From: Rhizopus arrhizus
Lineage: Eukaryota > Mucoromycota > Mucoromycetes > Mucorales > Rhizopodaceae
DNA length: 64,000 nucleotides
Direction: 5' to 3'
Assembly (NCBI GenBank): GCA_024220505.1
Contig: JAKZZE010000009.1
Location: forward strand, 1,746,001 to 1,810,000
Under the pieces are notes generated by a model. That model was not told where the DNA came from and searched no databases. It saw only the letters and a program-made list of their open reading frames with translations. Both the position numbers and the translations under genes were made by a program. Positions 10,346 to 22,898 of the stretch are shown here, in pieces. Within the stretch, counting starts at the first letter, position 1. Each line of letters begins with the position of its first letter.

Positions 10346-13300
10346 ATGGCTGGTTCACCCAATATTATCGATGGAAAATCCATTGCACAGTAAGTAATAT
10401 TTATTGAATGGTTTATGTTATTGGCTTTTAATGAGGGAATCAAAAGAGATATACGCGATAAAATAAAAGAGGAAATTACTTTAATGAAATCAAAATATCC
10501 TCAATACGCACCATGTCTTGCTGTCATTCAAGTTGGTAACCGAGATGATTCTACTGTCTATGTGAGCATGAAGGAAAAGGCGGCTCAAGTAGCTGGCATT
10601 CAATTTATCTACAAAAAGTTACCCGAGGATATTTCTCAAATGGAATTAGTCAAGCAAGTCAAACAGTTGAACGATGACGATCGTATCCATGGCATCCTTG
10701 TTCAAATGCCCCTTCCAAAGCATATTAGTGAATCTGCTATTATTGAAACAATTGATCCTAAAAAGGACGTGGACGGGTAATATTTTGAGATGCACACTGT
10801 GGTTGATACTCACATATTTTATTTCAACTAGTTTTCATGCATTTAATATTGGTAATATGACTAAAAGAGCATCTACACCTTTATTTTTACCCTGTACACC
10901 AAAGGGTGTCATCCATCTGTTAAAATCAGCAGGTAAAAAAAAAAAAAAAATGTCACAAGTGATTAAAAATTCAAGATAGGTACAACCATTGCTGGAAAAA
11001 GAGCCGTTGTGATTGGAAGAAGTGATATTGTCGTACGTTTATGGAAATAATATATTTATACTTCGCTTATTCTAATTTTTCTTGCAGGGAACACCAGTTG
11101 CTGCTTTGCTTACCGCGGAAAATGCTACAGTTACTGTTTGCCATTCAAAGACCGAGAACATTGAGGCTCATGTATGAATAATACTTACTAATTTTTTTTT
11201 CGTTAATAATATTTTATGATTTAGGTTAAAGAGGCTGATATCCTGGTTGTTGCAATTGGAAAGCCTGAATTTGTAAAAGGGGAATGGATAAAGCCTGGTG
11301 CTGTGGTGATTGACGTTGGGACAAATCCTATCAAAGGTATGTACAATCTTTTTTCTGAAGAAACAGGTATTCATGCTGCAAGTAGATTCAAGCAAGAAAT
11401 CGGGTATTAGACTTGTGGGTGACGTTGATTATGCAGGTGCATCACGTATAGCCAGTGCCATTACACCCGTTCCTGGTGGCGTCGGCCCTATGACAGTTGC
11501 CATGTTAATGGAAAACACACATTTGAGTGCCGCTCGCTTCTTTAAAGAGCTCAACTCTCCCAAGCGTACTATAACACCATTACCTCTGAAACTCAATACA
11601 CCAGTTCCTTCAGATATTGATATTGCCATGTCTCAAACCCCCAAGCTCATTACGGATTTAAGTAAGGAATTAGGTTTAACTGTAAGTGAATTGGAACCTT
11701 ATGGTCCAACAAAGGCCAAGGTCAGTTTGGATGTATTAAAGAGATTAGGCCACAGAAAGGATGGTAATTATATTGTCGTCGCTGGGTAAGTACTAAGTAG
11801 AACATGTTATGAAGTAGTAATTTATCTTTGATATTTAGCATCACGCCTACTCCTTTAGGCGAAGGTAAATCAACAACAACCATTGGCCTCGTTCAGGCAT
11901 TGGGTGCTCATTTAAATAAAATGGCATTTGCATGTGTTCGTCAGCCATCTCAAGGCCCAACATTTGGTATTAAGGGGGGTGCAGCAGGTGGAGGCTACTC
12001 TCAAGTGATTCCCATGGACGAATTCAATTTACATCTTACAGGTGATATCCACGCCGTCACTGCTGCCAATAATTTACTGGCTGCAGCAATCGATGCTCGT
12101 ATTTTTCACGAAAACACGCAAACGGACAAGGCTCTCTTTAATCGTTTGTGCCCAGCTAAGAAAGGAGTCAGAAACTTTGCCCCCGTGATGTTGAAACGTC
12201 TTGAAAAACTGGGCATCCACAAAACCAATCCAAATGATTTGACACCTGAGGAAGTCTCTCGCTTTGTCCGTTTAGATATTGACACAGACACAATCACTTG
12301 GCAGCGTGTGATGGATACCAACGATCGTTTCTTACGAAAGATCACAATTGGCCAAAACCCAACTGAAAAGGGTATGGAGCGATCTGCTGGGTTTGATATT
12401 GCAGTCGCAAGTGAAGTCATGGCTGTCCTGGCATTAGCCACGGATCTTAAGGATATGCGTGAAAGATTAGGTAAGATGGTCGTTGCTAGTTCAAAGGCTG
12501 GTGATCCTATCACGGCAGATGATTTAGGCATTGGTGGTGCTTTGACTGTCTTGATGAAGGACGCCATCAAGCCTACGTTGATGCAAACTTTGGAAGGAAC
12601 TCCGGTGTTAGTACATGCGGGACCTTTTGCAAACATTGCTCATGGAAATTCTTCTATTTTGGCTGACAAGATTGCACTCAAGTTGGCCGGATCCGATGAT
12701 AATTTGGAGCCAGGTTATGTGGTTACAGAGGCAGGATTTGGTGCTGACATTGGTATGGAAAAGTTCTTTAATATCAAGTGTCGAGTGTCTGGCTTAGTTC
12801 CAAATGCTGTTGTCTTGGTTGCTACTGTACGTGCTTTAAAGATGCATGGCGGTGGACCTGATGTTGTTGCTGGTAAACCATTGTCAGATATTTATACACA
12901 GGAAAATTTGGATATCTTAAGAAAAGGTTGCTCTAATTTGGTGAAACACATCCAGAATGTTAAAAAGTTTGGTGTTCCCGTTGTTGTTGCTATCAACAAA
13001 TTTACGTAAGTGTATTGCATGCACTTTATAAAAAAAAATCATACACTCACTTTCTTTAAAGTACCGACACAGATGCTGAAATGGAACTTATACGCGAAAT
13101 TTCATTAAGCGCAGGAGCAGACGATGCTGTTGCTTGTAATCATTGGGCTCAAGGTGGTATGGGTGCTGTTGATCTCGGTAATGCAGTCATTCGAACTTGT
13201 GAAAAGTCAACTAGAGACTTCAAGTTCTTGTATGAACTTTCACTTCCTATTGAGCAAAAGATTGAAATCATCTGCCGTGACTTGTATGGTGCAGATGGGG

Positions 13301-13590
13301 TTGAGTATAGTGATTTGGCAAAGGAAAAAATTGCGACATACACTCGTCAAGGCTTTGCTTCACTGCCTATTTGTATGGCAAAGACCCAGTACAGCTTCAG
13401 TCATGATCCTCAGCTCAAGGGCGCCCCTACTGGATTTGTCATACCCATCCGTGATATTCGTGCATCCGTAGGTGCGGGATTTCTCTATCCTCTTGTTGGC
13501 TCTATGCAAACACTTCCTGGTTTACCCACTCGACCTTGTTTCTTTGATGTCGATTTAAGCGAAGATGGTCAGGTTGTTGGTCTCTTTTAA
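10346..13590 (+). CDS. ADE3: C1-tetrahydrofolate synthase, cytosolic trifunctional enzyme
   Basis: Trifunctional folate enzyme: methylene-THF dehydrogenase, methenyl-THF cyclohydrolase and 10-formyl-THF synthetase, feeding purine synthesis and one-carbon flow. Nine exons: 10346-10389, 10447-10776, 10832-10932, 10980-11032, 11088-11171, 11225-11336, 11383-11785, 11839-13005, 13062-13590 (940 residues). The dehydrogenase/cyclohydrolase part (about 1-300) shows [12 protein letters not shown], the YVSMK catalytic Tyr/Lys, [18 protein letters not shown] and [10 protein letters not shown]. The synthetase part shows the ATP loop [11 protein letters not shown], then [20 protein letters not shown] and the end VGAGFLYP...TRPCF. 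No mitochondrial presequence ([11 protein letters not shown]), so cytosolic. The second exon was placed at the CAAAAG acceptor because it keeps alignment with the family. Confidence 0.97.
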
Positions 13591-13784
13591 TCGAATAAAC
13601 GTGTAAATAGACCAATATAATTTAACAGTTGGTCTACTTTGTCTTCAAACTATCTCCTGAAGTCGTAATTAAGTTTTTAGAAACAATTTGATTGGTAGTA
13701 CTTTTAATCACAGCAGTATTTTTGCCTTACTGAAAGCCACCCATGCTTGGAAATCAGAAAGAGTACTTTTTTTTCTGCAGTGAC

Positions 13785-14081
13785 ATGTTGAATCGACGAT
13801 TATTCTCTTCCAGTACAAAAGCAGCTGCCGATTATTATAAAATCACTTTAAAAAGATCAGTCATCGGTCTTCCTGAAGAGACTCGTGCAGCTACAAAAAC
13901 ACTAGGATTGTTCCGTCTTCATCAAACAACATATAAACCTGTCAATGCCGGTACTGCTGGTCTCATTCTTAAGCTCAAAGAACTTGTCAAAGTCGAATTG
14001 ATTGACCATATTCCCACTAAAGAAGAATTATCAACAAATAAACCTGCTAGAGGTTATACAGTCATTGGTCGCAAAATCTAA
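13785..14081 (+). CDS. MRPL33: Mitochondrial large-ribosomal-subunit protein uL30m
   Basis: Single-exon 98-residue protein of the mitochondrial 54S ribosomal subunit, L30 family. The N-terminus MLNRRLFSSSTKAA is basic, Ser-rich and lacks acids, as in a mitochondrial import signal. The body has the L30 signature: KITLKRSVIGLPEE, LGLFRLHQTTYKP, LKLKELVKVE. I start at 13785 rather than the upstream in-frame ATG at 13743, because the 14 extra residues precede a good presequence and are acidic/aromatic. Lies about 200 bp after C1-THF synthase, same strand. Confidence 0.88.
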   Translation: MLNRRLFSSSTKAAADYYKITLKRSVIGLPEETRAATKTLGLFRLHQTTYKPVNAGTAGLILKLKELVKVELIDHIPTKEELSTNKPARGYTVIGRKI

Positions 14082-14562
14082 TTCCATACAACTCATTCAT
14101 TCTACAGCAAATTTAGAAACATTTATAAAATAATAAAGAAATGTTCTTGAAGTATTTTCGAAAACCTTATCAGCTTACTGGTATTTTGAATTTAATGAAA
14201 TGCGCAAATCAAGAATAATTTTTTAATACACATCAATGTTTTGGGCGACAACCTTTTACGATCAAAAAGAACAAGTATGCTTCTATGTCGCTCTGAAGTG
14301 TAAGCATAAAATTTTTCTTAAAGTCTTGAGCTATCTACTTTTTAGCTTATTGAACAAATAATGGTCGCAGAAAAGTATGCTTTATTTGTCGGCAAATAAT
14401 GAGTTGACGCTTATGGTAATGTACTTCACTGTGCAGTTATTGATTTTACAATGACTAGAATTTCATTATTATGAGTATATAGATTGATATAAACATAGTT
14501 TATTTATCCAGATTAACTTTTAATAGTGGATGTTTTTTGCTTCAATTTTCTTGGTATCTCTA
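14082..14562. other. Intergenic between convergent uL30m and dehydrogenase genes
   Basis: About 480 bp AT-rich spacer holding two 3' ends. No coding signal, RNA gene or repeat recognised. Confidence 0.55.
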
Positions 14563-15639
14563 TTATGGCTTAATGATAACTTTCAATCCTGTACCAGCCG
14601 TAAATACTTTCCAAGCCATATCAAATTCACTCAATTTAAATGAGTGAGAAATAAGTGCACCCCAATCCACCCTTCCTTCTGCCAAGATCTTCACTGCACG
14701 ATCTATTCCATACGGGTTAGTAAAACTGGAAGTAATTGTCAGTTCTCTTCGATAAATATCATAGGGAAATATTGATACGCAATCTTCCACTTTAGCTACG
14801 CCGACCCATACAACTGTACCACCGGCCTTTGCAAAATTAACGGCATCGGTTTCCGTATTTGGACGACCTACACATTCGAATACAACATCAAATCCTTCTC
14901 CAAGGACACCATTGACAGGGCCCAAGACATTGGGAGCATATACCTCAGCAGCTCCGAAGACTTCTTTAGCTTTCTGACGTCTTAATTCACTTGGTTCAAT
15001 CACAGTCACTTTTCCCCCACTTGCATTCGCCAAAGCAACTGTCATCAATCCAATCGGACCAGCGCCAATGACCAATACAGAGTCACCACCCTTGACGTTA
15101 CCTTTATCAAGAGCATGTACCACGCATGAAAGAGGTTCAGATAAACAGGCTACCTCGGGAGGGACATGGGATGGAACAGCGATCGCTATACGTGCAGGCA
15201 CCGCAACATATTGTGACATACCACCATCTACCGATATGCCCACGATAGACAGGCTTGTGCAAAGGTGATATTTTTTATTACGGCAGAATGAACATTGACT
15301 GCACGGAACAGTAGGATCAATGGCTACCAGATCACCTACTTTGACAAGTGTATTTGTCTGATGATGTATTTCTTCAACATAACCACTGAATTCATGACCA
15401 ATGACCACTTTTTGAATAGCGTGTGGGGTTTCTCCTTTAAGAATATGCAAATCCGTACCTTTCTTTTATTGTTAGATTTTTTTGCAATATACAAAATACA
15501 ACTTACCACAAATACCAGAAGCTGCTACTCTAATTAAAACCTCGCCTGGCTTTAATACTGGAGTACGCTTTGAGACTAATCCAATCGTTCCAATGCTTTG
15601 CCAACTAGCAACAATCATTTCCTTTGTTGAAGTAGCCAT
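14563..15639 (-). CDS. Zinc-dependent medium-chain alcohol/polyol dehydrogenase (sorbitol-dehydrogenase-like)
   Basis: MDR-family NAD(P)-dependent dehydrogenase, probably acting on a polyol, diol or related alcohol. Two exons: 15507-15639 and 14563-15458 (342 residues, normal). Catalytic zinc ligands are visible in SGICGTDLH and GHEFSG. The structural zinc is present as CSQCSFCRNKKYHLC. The Rossmann motif is GAGPIGLM, followed by an acidic strand end (VIEPSELRR) that favours NAD over NADP. Upstream the start context MATSTKEMIVASW and LKPGEVLIRVAASG are typical. No targeting signal seen. Exact substrate (xylitol, sorbitol, butanediol) cannot be told from sequence. Confidence 0.9.
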
Positions 15640-16437
15640 TCTCTGTAAAAATAGAAAACAAAAGAGAAAAGCAACTGGTTCATATAGACTTATTTTAAAA
15701 GGTTTTTATGCTTAAAATCTGATTGGCTCAAAACTAGTGAATTACTTCGTTAAAAAGAAAGTTATATTTAAGGCTGTTTCAAGTTGCTGAAAAATTTTTT
15801 CTAAAATGAAAAACGAATGCAGACCCCTTTCTAAACCTTTAGTCGATGATACAGCTGTTTGTATGTTTCTTTATGCAGCCTATGTTAATTGATTCTCCTT
15901 TTATCATTTCAAAATACAAGTGTTCACATAACTATTTGAATTGTCTTAGCGTTCAGTATTATTCTCAGAATGTTAAACTATGGCTCTTCTGAACTTTAAA
16001 GCTATCCATATCACAAAAACAAAGGCGCACTTTCCCTGTGGGAATTGAGTTTTCCAGAGTTCCCATCGGGAATTATAACTTAGCTAAACTTTAAAATCAT
16101 GTCTCACTAGCCATCTGACAAAATGTGCATTATTTTAATACCCAAACTATTTTTTTTTAGAAATACCATCACTGTCTGCTGAAGAAAAAAAAGTCCAATT
16201 TGGAACATCTGCTCATATTAGGTAGTTGTTATGATAATACGCTGCTAACCCTCTTTTAGTATGATGATTGTATATCGGGTTTTACTTAAGCTTTTTTGTT
16301 TTTATTGACTACTATCTATTTATTTGATTGCTTACATATATTATTATTTAAGTTTGCTATTTACAAAGATGATAATGAGACTTGCTAATTATTGGACATT
16401 TAATGAGGCTGCCAAATTTTCGCCTATAAACTAAATT
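15640..16437. other. Intergenic with a weak coding-like fragment
   Basis: About 800 bp. Mostly AT-rich. On the plus strand an ATG at 15804 opens MKNECRPLSKPLVDDTA, and 300 bp later, after a T-rich acceptor-like site near 16160, comes IPSLSAEEKKVQFGTSAHIR ended by a GTAGTT donor-like site. The two pieces could be exons of a small gene or relics. No full model found. Confidence 0.25.
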
Positions 16438-19400
16438 TTAGAAACTGAAATTTTTTTTACAATGGAACTTACACCAAAACAGTCCATTTTTCTTACTTAA
16501 ATCCATCAAACTACTTGATACAAACTCGTTGATACTATTGAATTCCTTTTCAATAGTATCCATTTCAAACCTAAGGTCTTCTATACCATGAATTTTATAG
16601 CTTCTTAATTGCTCTTCTATTCCAATATATTTCGAGAAAACATCTGCTAAGTTTTCAGTCATATCGAATATCTTTATAATAGCCATTTTAATAGATGTTG
16701 ACTATATACAAGAGTTTTATTCATCAGTAATTTATATTCATCACTATTTTCACTACCTTTTCATCTAACATGCATCTATCAATGATTCGATCAATGTAAG
16801 CATTGTGAAATATTGTTATTTCATCAGCATCTGTTGAACTTGACAGACTTTCACGAAATTTTATTGTTTCAACATGAAGCACCTGCAAGCAAAATTAGCT
16901 TAAATATGAAATATAGAAGCATATTTTACCGTAACCATGATATACCGCCAAATAGTATTTACAAACCAAAGCATCCTCATTCGAACAGCATACAACCAAG
17001 TCGAGTTCACATCACACTTTTCATATTTTACTTTACCTTTAAAAAGCATCTTTTTTTCAAGTACATATTTTGCACGTCTTAAGCGTAGTAAGAAACTGGT
17101 AATTATTGAATACCGTGTTAAACAATCCTCTTGGATGAAATTGTTCAATGGCCAAGGTATCTAGTAAGATAGGGCCAATTAGCCTTGTTCAGCATCATTG
17201 TTATTGACCTTTACCGATACTTTAAACCGAACAAGCTCCACTATTGACACCATTGTTCTTGTACTAATTGGTCTTTCAATTTCTATATACACTGCTTCGC
17301 TGTATCCATTGGTCTCACAAGTCTCAATAAATGTTCCATTTAGTGATCGCTGATCGAACCAATGCTCTTTATTGTCCATCTGAATAAATATTGCCTCACA
17401 AAATGAATGCATCATGTCGTTTTCAAGCATCAAATAGATGGAAGCCAATGACTTTAATTGGACTAATAGACCACAATGTTTGTGTAAGATGATGTTTAGC
17501 TTATGCGCAATATTCATGTAAGGTGCTTGTACATAATGTTCAATACATTGTATAAAGCTTTGATCAAATAATGAACCATCATCATCTATTAAAGATCTAG
17601 TTTCATTTACATCTTCATGAGCTAATTGCTTCGATGGGTATGTCATAGAAGATAATGATTGGGTAAATATATCATATGTCTTTTTCACTGACTCTTCTTG
17701 TGGCTCTTTTCTAACCACATCTATAAATGGCTGCTTTATAGGCAAAAACATTTTCATGGCCTTAGAGAAAAAGATGGATTCTTCATTAAGATAGATTTGT
17801 TCTTTCTTTACAGATTTTAGTTGAATTGTTTCTTTGATCTTCCTTTTATAATTACCTGTATTTTTTCAATCTGCAATAGAAGATTAACAGCCTTGCCTGT
17901 AAAAAAGATGCGCTCCATGTTTCTCTTCTCAAACAAAGGACAGATAATGTCTTGTGCTACTGTTTCAATTGAGAATCCATCTGTCCAAAACTTTGAATCA
18001 TTCATGGATACATCATCATTTCTACTCACATAGAACTCTTTCATTCTATCTTCTTCTAACGACCCACGAAACATCCAACCGTCCAGCAGTCGCCCAAAAG
18101 GCACAATTGTCTGTTGAAAAATATATAATATGGCGTCATAGAATGTGTTTTTCCCTGAAATCTGGCTGGTTAACACACGCTCATATAAAGTGGATATCAA
18201 ATAGTATGCAATTCTTCTTGGATTACTATCTTCCTCAAATGGTGCGCAGATCGCAATGTTGTGTATTTCGTGAAAACACTGGAGCTGAATTTGTAATTCG
18301 TTTCGTAGCTTTAATATTGATACATACTTTGCTGAATTCTTTGTAATATAATTCGCGTCTCGCTCTAAATACGAGACTTGTCCTTCAAAACTCAACAATG
18401 ATTTATAAATAACAGTTGCAAATGCTTGAGCTGTCTGTCCATATAACATGTCTTTGGATAAGATGTGCAAAGCTATCTCTCTTAAATCCAAAAGCATATT
18501 TCCATATTCACAAAATTCGCTTAGTAAAGAGAAAAGGGCACTTTGACTAAGGTGCAGAACAGTATAATGTCTGTTGACCTATAAGATTTTGGTATTAAAA
18601 TAAAAGAAATGAAAAAGACTGACTAATATATTTTTATAAACTTACTAGAAAACGATGATGATGGCTACTGTACGGGAAAACGATTCCACTGCGTCCATTG
18701 AGTAAAAATAATACCTCCCTTATCAGGTCTGATTCATTAATAAAATTTAGAGATTGCATATCTTGTTCGTGATATACTGCTGCTGACAGCGCGCTATTTA
18801 GTCTGCAAGGATTTTGAAGTAAAGAATGATCAGAAGGATGCTCTAGTTTAAATAACTGTATAAGATATCATATATTTTGATATCCTCTATCGTTACCTTC
18901 CGGGATTGAGAAATCAGATCTCCAATATTGTTGAGTTATTAGATGTTCTAATATTTCTGGATCTCCTCGATCGTCTACTTCCATACTTTCAAAAAACCTG
19001 ACTTCTGGTACATTAGATATCGCACTAAATTCCTATTTTAGGTGTCGCCTATGTCAGACATTTATCATTCTATTTTCTGGGAGCTTACTTTTGGTTGTGA
19101 TGCTACTTGATCGACTTCAAATATATCCTCATCACTCACTTCTTCTACTAAATCATCATCTTCCGACCAACTTTTCCAGTGATCGCCATCTAAAGGTTCC
19201 TCTCTTATTATGTCATCCCAGGTTATCTCTGGCTCTTTTTGTTGGCCTTCAAGTCTGGAAGTATAAGGTTCAATGGATAACGAGGACGATAAGCACAACA
19301 GTAGTTTAAGCAAATCATATTTTAGAATCCTTTGCTATACATTCGATTAACAAAAGATTGAAACATATCTTTTTATCTTACATTGCTTTCAAGTGAGCCT

Positions 19401-19769
19401 ATTGTAGATGAATTATTTAGGAAATCATTTTTGTGTTGTAATAATGCTTTAGAAACTTCGCGTCTTCCTTTAATAATAAATTTATCTGCTAATCTACAAA
19501 CAAAGTATAGGTATCTTCTTATTGCAAGCTTTTTAGATGTTTCATTTTTTTTTACCCTTTAAAACTATCGTTTACTTCTTTTTCGCTTGTACTGTTGCAT
19601 TTACTGTACTTAATAGTATACTTTGATTTATCTACTATCCTTGCCCAAGCCGGGTCATTTTCCTACAAGTAAAGTACGTTGTTATTTTACAAAGAAATTC
19701 TCATTCAAAGCTCAAGACAACCTCCAATCCCGTTAATTTTGACACGAGTAAACCTAATGACTTCTCCAT
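16438..19769 (-). CDS. Gamma-tubulin complex component, GCP5-like
   Basis: Large subunit of the gamma-tubulin ring complex, which nucleates microtubules at fungal spindle pole bodies. Eleven exons assembled in frame: 19722-19769, 19556-19662, 19382-19493, 19089-19334, 18897-19032, 18646-18842, 17856-18578, 17209-17805, 16930-17160, 16757-16882, 16438-16701 (about 928 residues). The central Spc97/Spc98 core is clear: LIREVLFLLNGRSG, IVPFGRLLDGWMFRGSLEED, FFTGKAVNLLLQI. The tail has IPWPLNNFIQ, FLLRLRRAKYVLE and RMRMLWFVNTIWRYIM. The pattern fits GCP5 (fungal Mod21) better than GCP2/3, but GCP6 is not excluded. The first intron has a weak GTTGTC donor. The C-terminus is uncertain because a GTAAGTTCC donor-like site just before the stop may lead to a further short exon near 16395. 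Confidence 0.85.
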
Positions 19770-19999
19770 GAAAGAGAAAAGAAGTTCGTTAAATTTTAAG
19801 CAACTTTTTTATTTTATTTTATTTTTTACAGAACAAAAAATATTAAAATTCAGATGAACCAAATTTAACTGTCAAATAATGTAATTAGAATGAACTGATA
19901 GTAAAAAAAAAAAAAGAATTCTTTTTTGTAGATCTAAGATACAATCTTTTTAGAAAATAATGTTATCAATAATGAAAGGTAGTATCACACATAAGCATG
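19770..19999. other. Upstream region of the GCP5-like gene
   Basis: AT-rich, with a run of A near 19903. Promoter side of the minus-strand gene. Nothing else recognised. Confidence 0.45.
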
Positions 20000-20590
20000 C
20001 GTTCTAGGCTTCAATGTGACATTGATTTCCCTTAGACATGATCTTCTTTTTCCTGAAAGGATCATGCAAAGGTATCCAGAAGCATGACAGAGTTTATAGA
20101 CATCAGAAATATCCGAATAAAAACAAGCCGTAGTAGTCTGACAATAGAGTCTACTATATAAGAAACAGAAATATAGCGATCTAGCTTCAGGAATCGTTTA
20201 TTATTTAAAAAAAAGCATTTTATATTTTAAGGCAGTCGGACGATTGATCGAGGATTGGACTTACACTCAACTATAAAAGTAAAAACGTTGCATAAAAGAC
20301 ATTTTATGTAAGGTACCTGACTATAAATTGTTCATCAATATCGCATGTGCAAATTTCTTGTCTGGTATTTTGAAATGCTTATATTCTTTAATGTCATATT
20401 CATTATGTGTCTATTGAACTGCCCAAGTCCTCTACGTAAAATTTATATTTTCTTATTTCTATAGAAATATAAAAATGACTTATGACAATCCATGTAAAGC
20501 CTTATATATATTTAAATGTAATATCAATTGAATAAATGCTATACCTGTCTCAAGAATACCGACTTCTTTTTTAGTTATTGGCATTTTTTA
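20000..20590 (-). other. Possible small multi-exon gene or relic, unresolved
   Basis: On the minus strand an ATG near 20585 opens MPITKKEVGILET followed by a GGTATAG donor-like site. Further coding-like pieces follow: YDIKEYKHFKIPDKKFAHAI near 20340-20400 and ACFYSDISDVYKLCHASGYL...SGKRRSCLREINVTLKP ending near 20000. I could not find splice sites joining them in one frame and do not recognise a family. It may be a decayed gene. Confidence 0.2.
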
Positions 20591-21765
20591 ACTAAATGAC
20601 AAAGTTCATATCCTAAAGTTAGGGCTTCCTTTTTTTATAATGATCCGATAGGTTCCAGTACACTCGAAATTTTGATTAATAAACACATATATATTGTATA
20701 TTTCTTATAAAATGAACCTACATGTTGGTTGCAATACTCATGAATAGTAAAAAAAAAGGTATGCTTGAAGGTAAGTTTTACTAAAAGAACTCCTTCTTTA
20801 TTTTAAAAGAATTTATATTAAACTTGTCTAACGTATTACAGGCTTTCTTTATCAGTTTGGTTGCACATTCTTATTTCTATTGTTTCATTTCAAATTTCAA
20901 TTAGCATTACAAGTGAGTACAATTAAAAAAGCCTTGGGTGCAAAATATAAATTTCAGCATGTAAAAAAAAGGGAAGAGAGTGCAAAAATATTTTCAAATT
21001 AAGCATTAAGGATCTAACATGGAATTTGAAGCATTAAGAGAAAGTTAAGAGAAGCTTTTAGAAAATGCTGGATTAGAAAAGATAAGATACTGTTCTTGTT
21101 CAGTTGATAAAAAATAACATTAGTCCTAATTTTACATGCTATTTCAAACAATCAAGATTGTTGCAGAAAGGAGATGCAAAGTATACACAATGGACTTAAA
21201 AAATCCACACATTGTAATGAATGGTAAAATTTGAAAGCTTTTCGGTGGCTTGCAACCCAATCGAAGTGACGCTGATGGCAAAGAATGTTTTCCACGCCTC
21301 TAATGCAGTTATACTTAGATGAGAAGCTTTCGAGGATTGTAATAATTTAACAAAAAATAAGACATTGCTAATTTCCTTAATATCATAGCAAATATACATA
21401 AAGAGATACAAGTAGAATAATCAGCTATGATTATTATTTTGGTAGATTATTATACGTCAACTATCACGTTAGTAAAACTCCGGAAGTTTACATTTACGTG
21501 CCCATGAGTGCTCTCCTCTTGTTTCTTATGCTTTGACATTAAAATTTTTAACAAACTTAAGAAAGAAAGAGAAATGCTAAAAAGAGAAAGGACAAAACAG
21601 CCATGATCAGTATTGATTTTTAGAAAGTCTGTATCACAAAGCCGTTCCATCTTTTTTTTTTGTCGCTAAAAATCCAGTTGCCTTTTTAAGTGGGGATGCG
21701 AAAACATAAGTTTAAAATTTAAGAACCATTTTCTTCTCTATTCTTTATTTTAGATATCGAAAAAT
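20591..21765. other. Gene-poor spacer upstream of NUC1
   Basis: About 1.2 kb of AT-rich DNA. Small frames on the minus strand (21196-21411, 21450-21650) have no recognisable features and low-complexity composition. The last 100 bp serves as NUC1 promoter. Confidence 0.4.
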
Positions 21766-22808
21766 ATGAATTCACAAAGATCACCATTTTTCTGGATTAC
21801 AGGAGGCTTTTTTCTAGGCATGTTATTAACTTATCATTTGTTGCCTACATATATCAACTACACTGGACAGCACTATAATTTAAAACGATATGATAAAGAA
21901 GGAGTCCTGAAGTTTGGAAACCCAGGTAATCATTTATAAAAGCCATGTACTCTGGTCTTGTAGCTTAATTAGCCATAGGGCCTATCAATGATTTATTCAT
22001 AAGAAACGCGTATACTGTATCTTATAATCGCCGAGACCGTATTCCTTATTGGGTTGGCGAACATCTTACCGAAGAAAGTCTCAAGAGAGGCGAAGGGGTC
22101 TCAAGGGATAAGTCAAGATTTAAAGGAGATGTCAATTTACCAGAGATGTTTAGAGCTTATCCAAATGATTACACAAATAGTGGATATGATCGTGGTCATA
22201 TGGCTCCTGCTGGTGATGCCGTTGCGTCGCAAGCAGGCATGGATGAAACGTTTTTGTTGACAAATATTGCACCTCAAATTGGACCTGGATTTAACAGACA
22301 ATGTATTTCTAAGGCATATAAATATTATTTTCTTCCTTTTAACTCTCAACTCTAATTAGATTGGGCCTATTTTGAAGCCTTTTGTCGTGATTTGACAAAG
22401 AATTTTACAGATGTTTATGTTTATACAGGACCACTATTTTTACCTAAGGTAGGTAGGAACACTTATTCATTGGCTGATATAAGGCTTCGGTCGGACGGTA
22501 CTTCAATTATGAACGCAATGAAATTCAACCAGATGTCTTATGAAATGAGCTACAGTCTTATTGGTAGCAATGGTCCTAACGTTGCTGTGCCTACACACTT
22601 TTTCAAGATATTGCTTCTCATCAAAGATGGAAATTATTTTTCTGGATCCTTTGTTTTACCCAATCAAGCTATTAGTCGTAGTATCTTACTGTCGCAATTT
22701 CAAGTCGATCTTAAAGCGATTGAAAAGGCTTCAGGATTACAGTTCTTTTCGGAATTGGATAGAGATGTCTTTCTGAATTTATGTGATCATATCCAGTGTA
22801 TTTTATAA
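21766..22808 (+). CDS. NUC1: Mitochondrial endonuclease G-type DNA/RNA nuclease
   Basis: Sugar-non-specific beta-beta-alpha-metal nuclease of the NUC1/EndoG family, anchored in mitochondria and released or activated in cell death. Three exons: 21766-21925, 21979-22302, 22360-22808 (310 residues, normal). Residues about 8-30 form a hydrophobic anchor (FFWITGGFFLGMLLTYHLLP). Catalytic DRGH lies in GYDRGHMAPAGD, followed by TFLLTNIAPQ and the metal-site Asn region GFNRQYWAYFE. Then come VYTGPLFLP and VAVPTHFFKILL. The second junction splits a Tyr codon before WAYFE. Convergent with the MFS gene; stops are only 90 bp apart. Confidence 0.96.
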
Positions 22809-22898
22809 TAAATTGCTTTTCTATTATTAAAGCCTCTATAAGAAATATCGAATATTATTTGATAGAGGAAGGAGGTATCAATAAGAAGGAATATTTAT

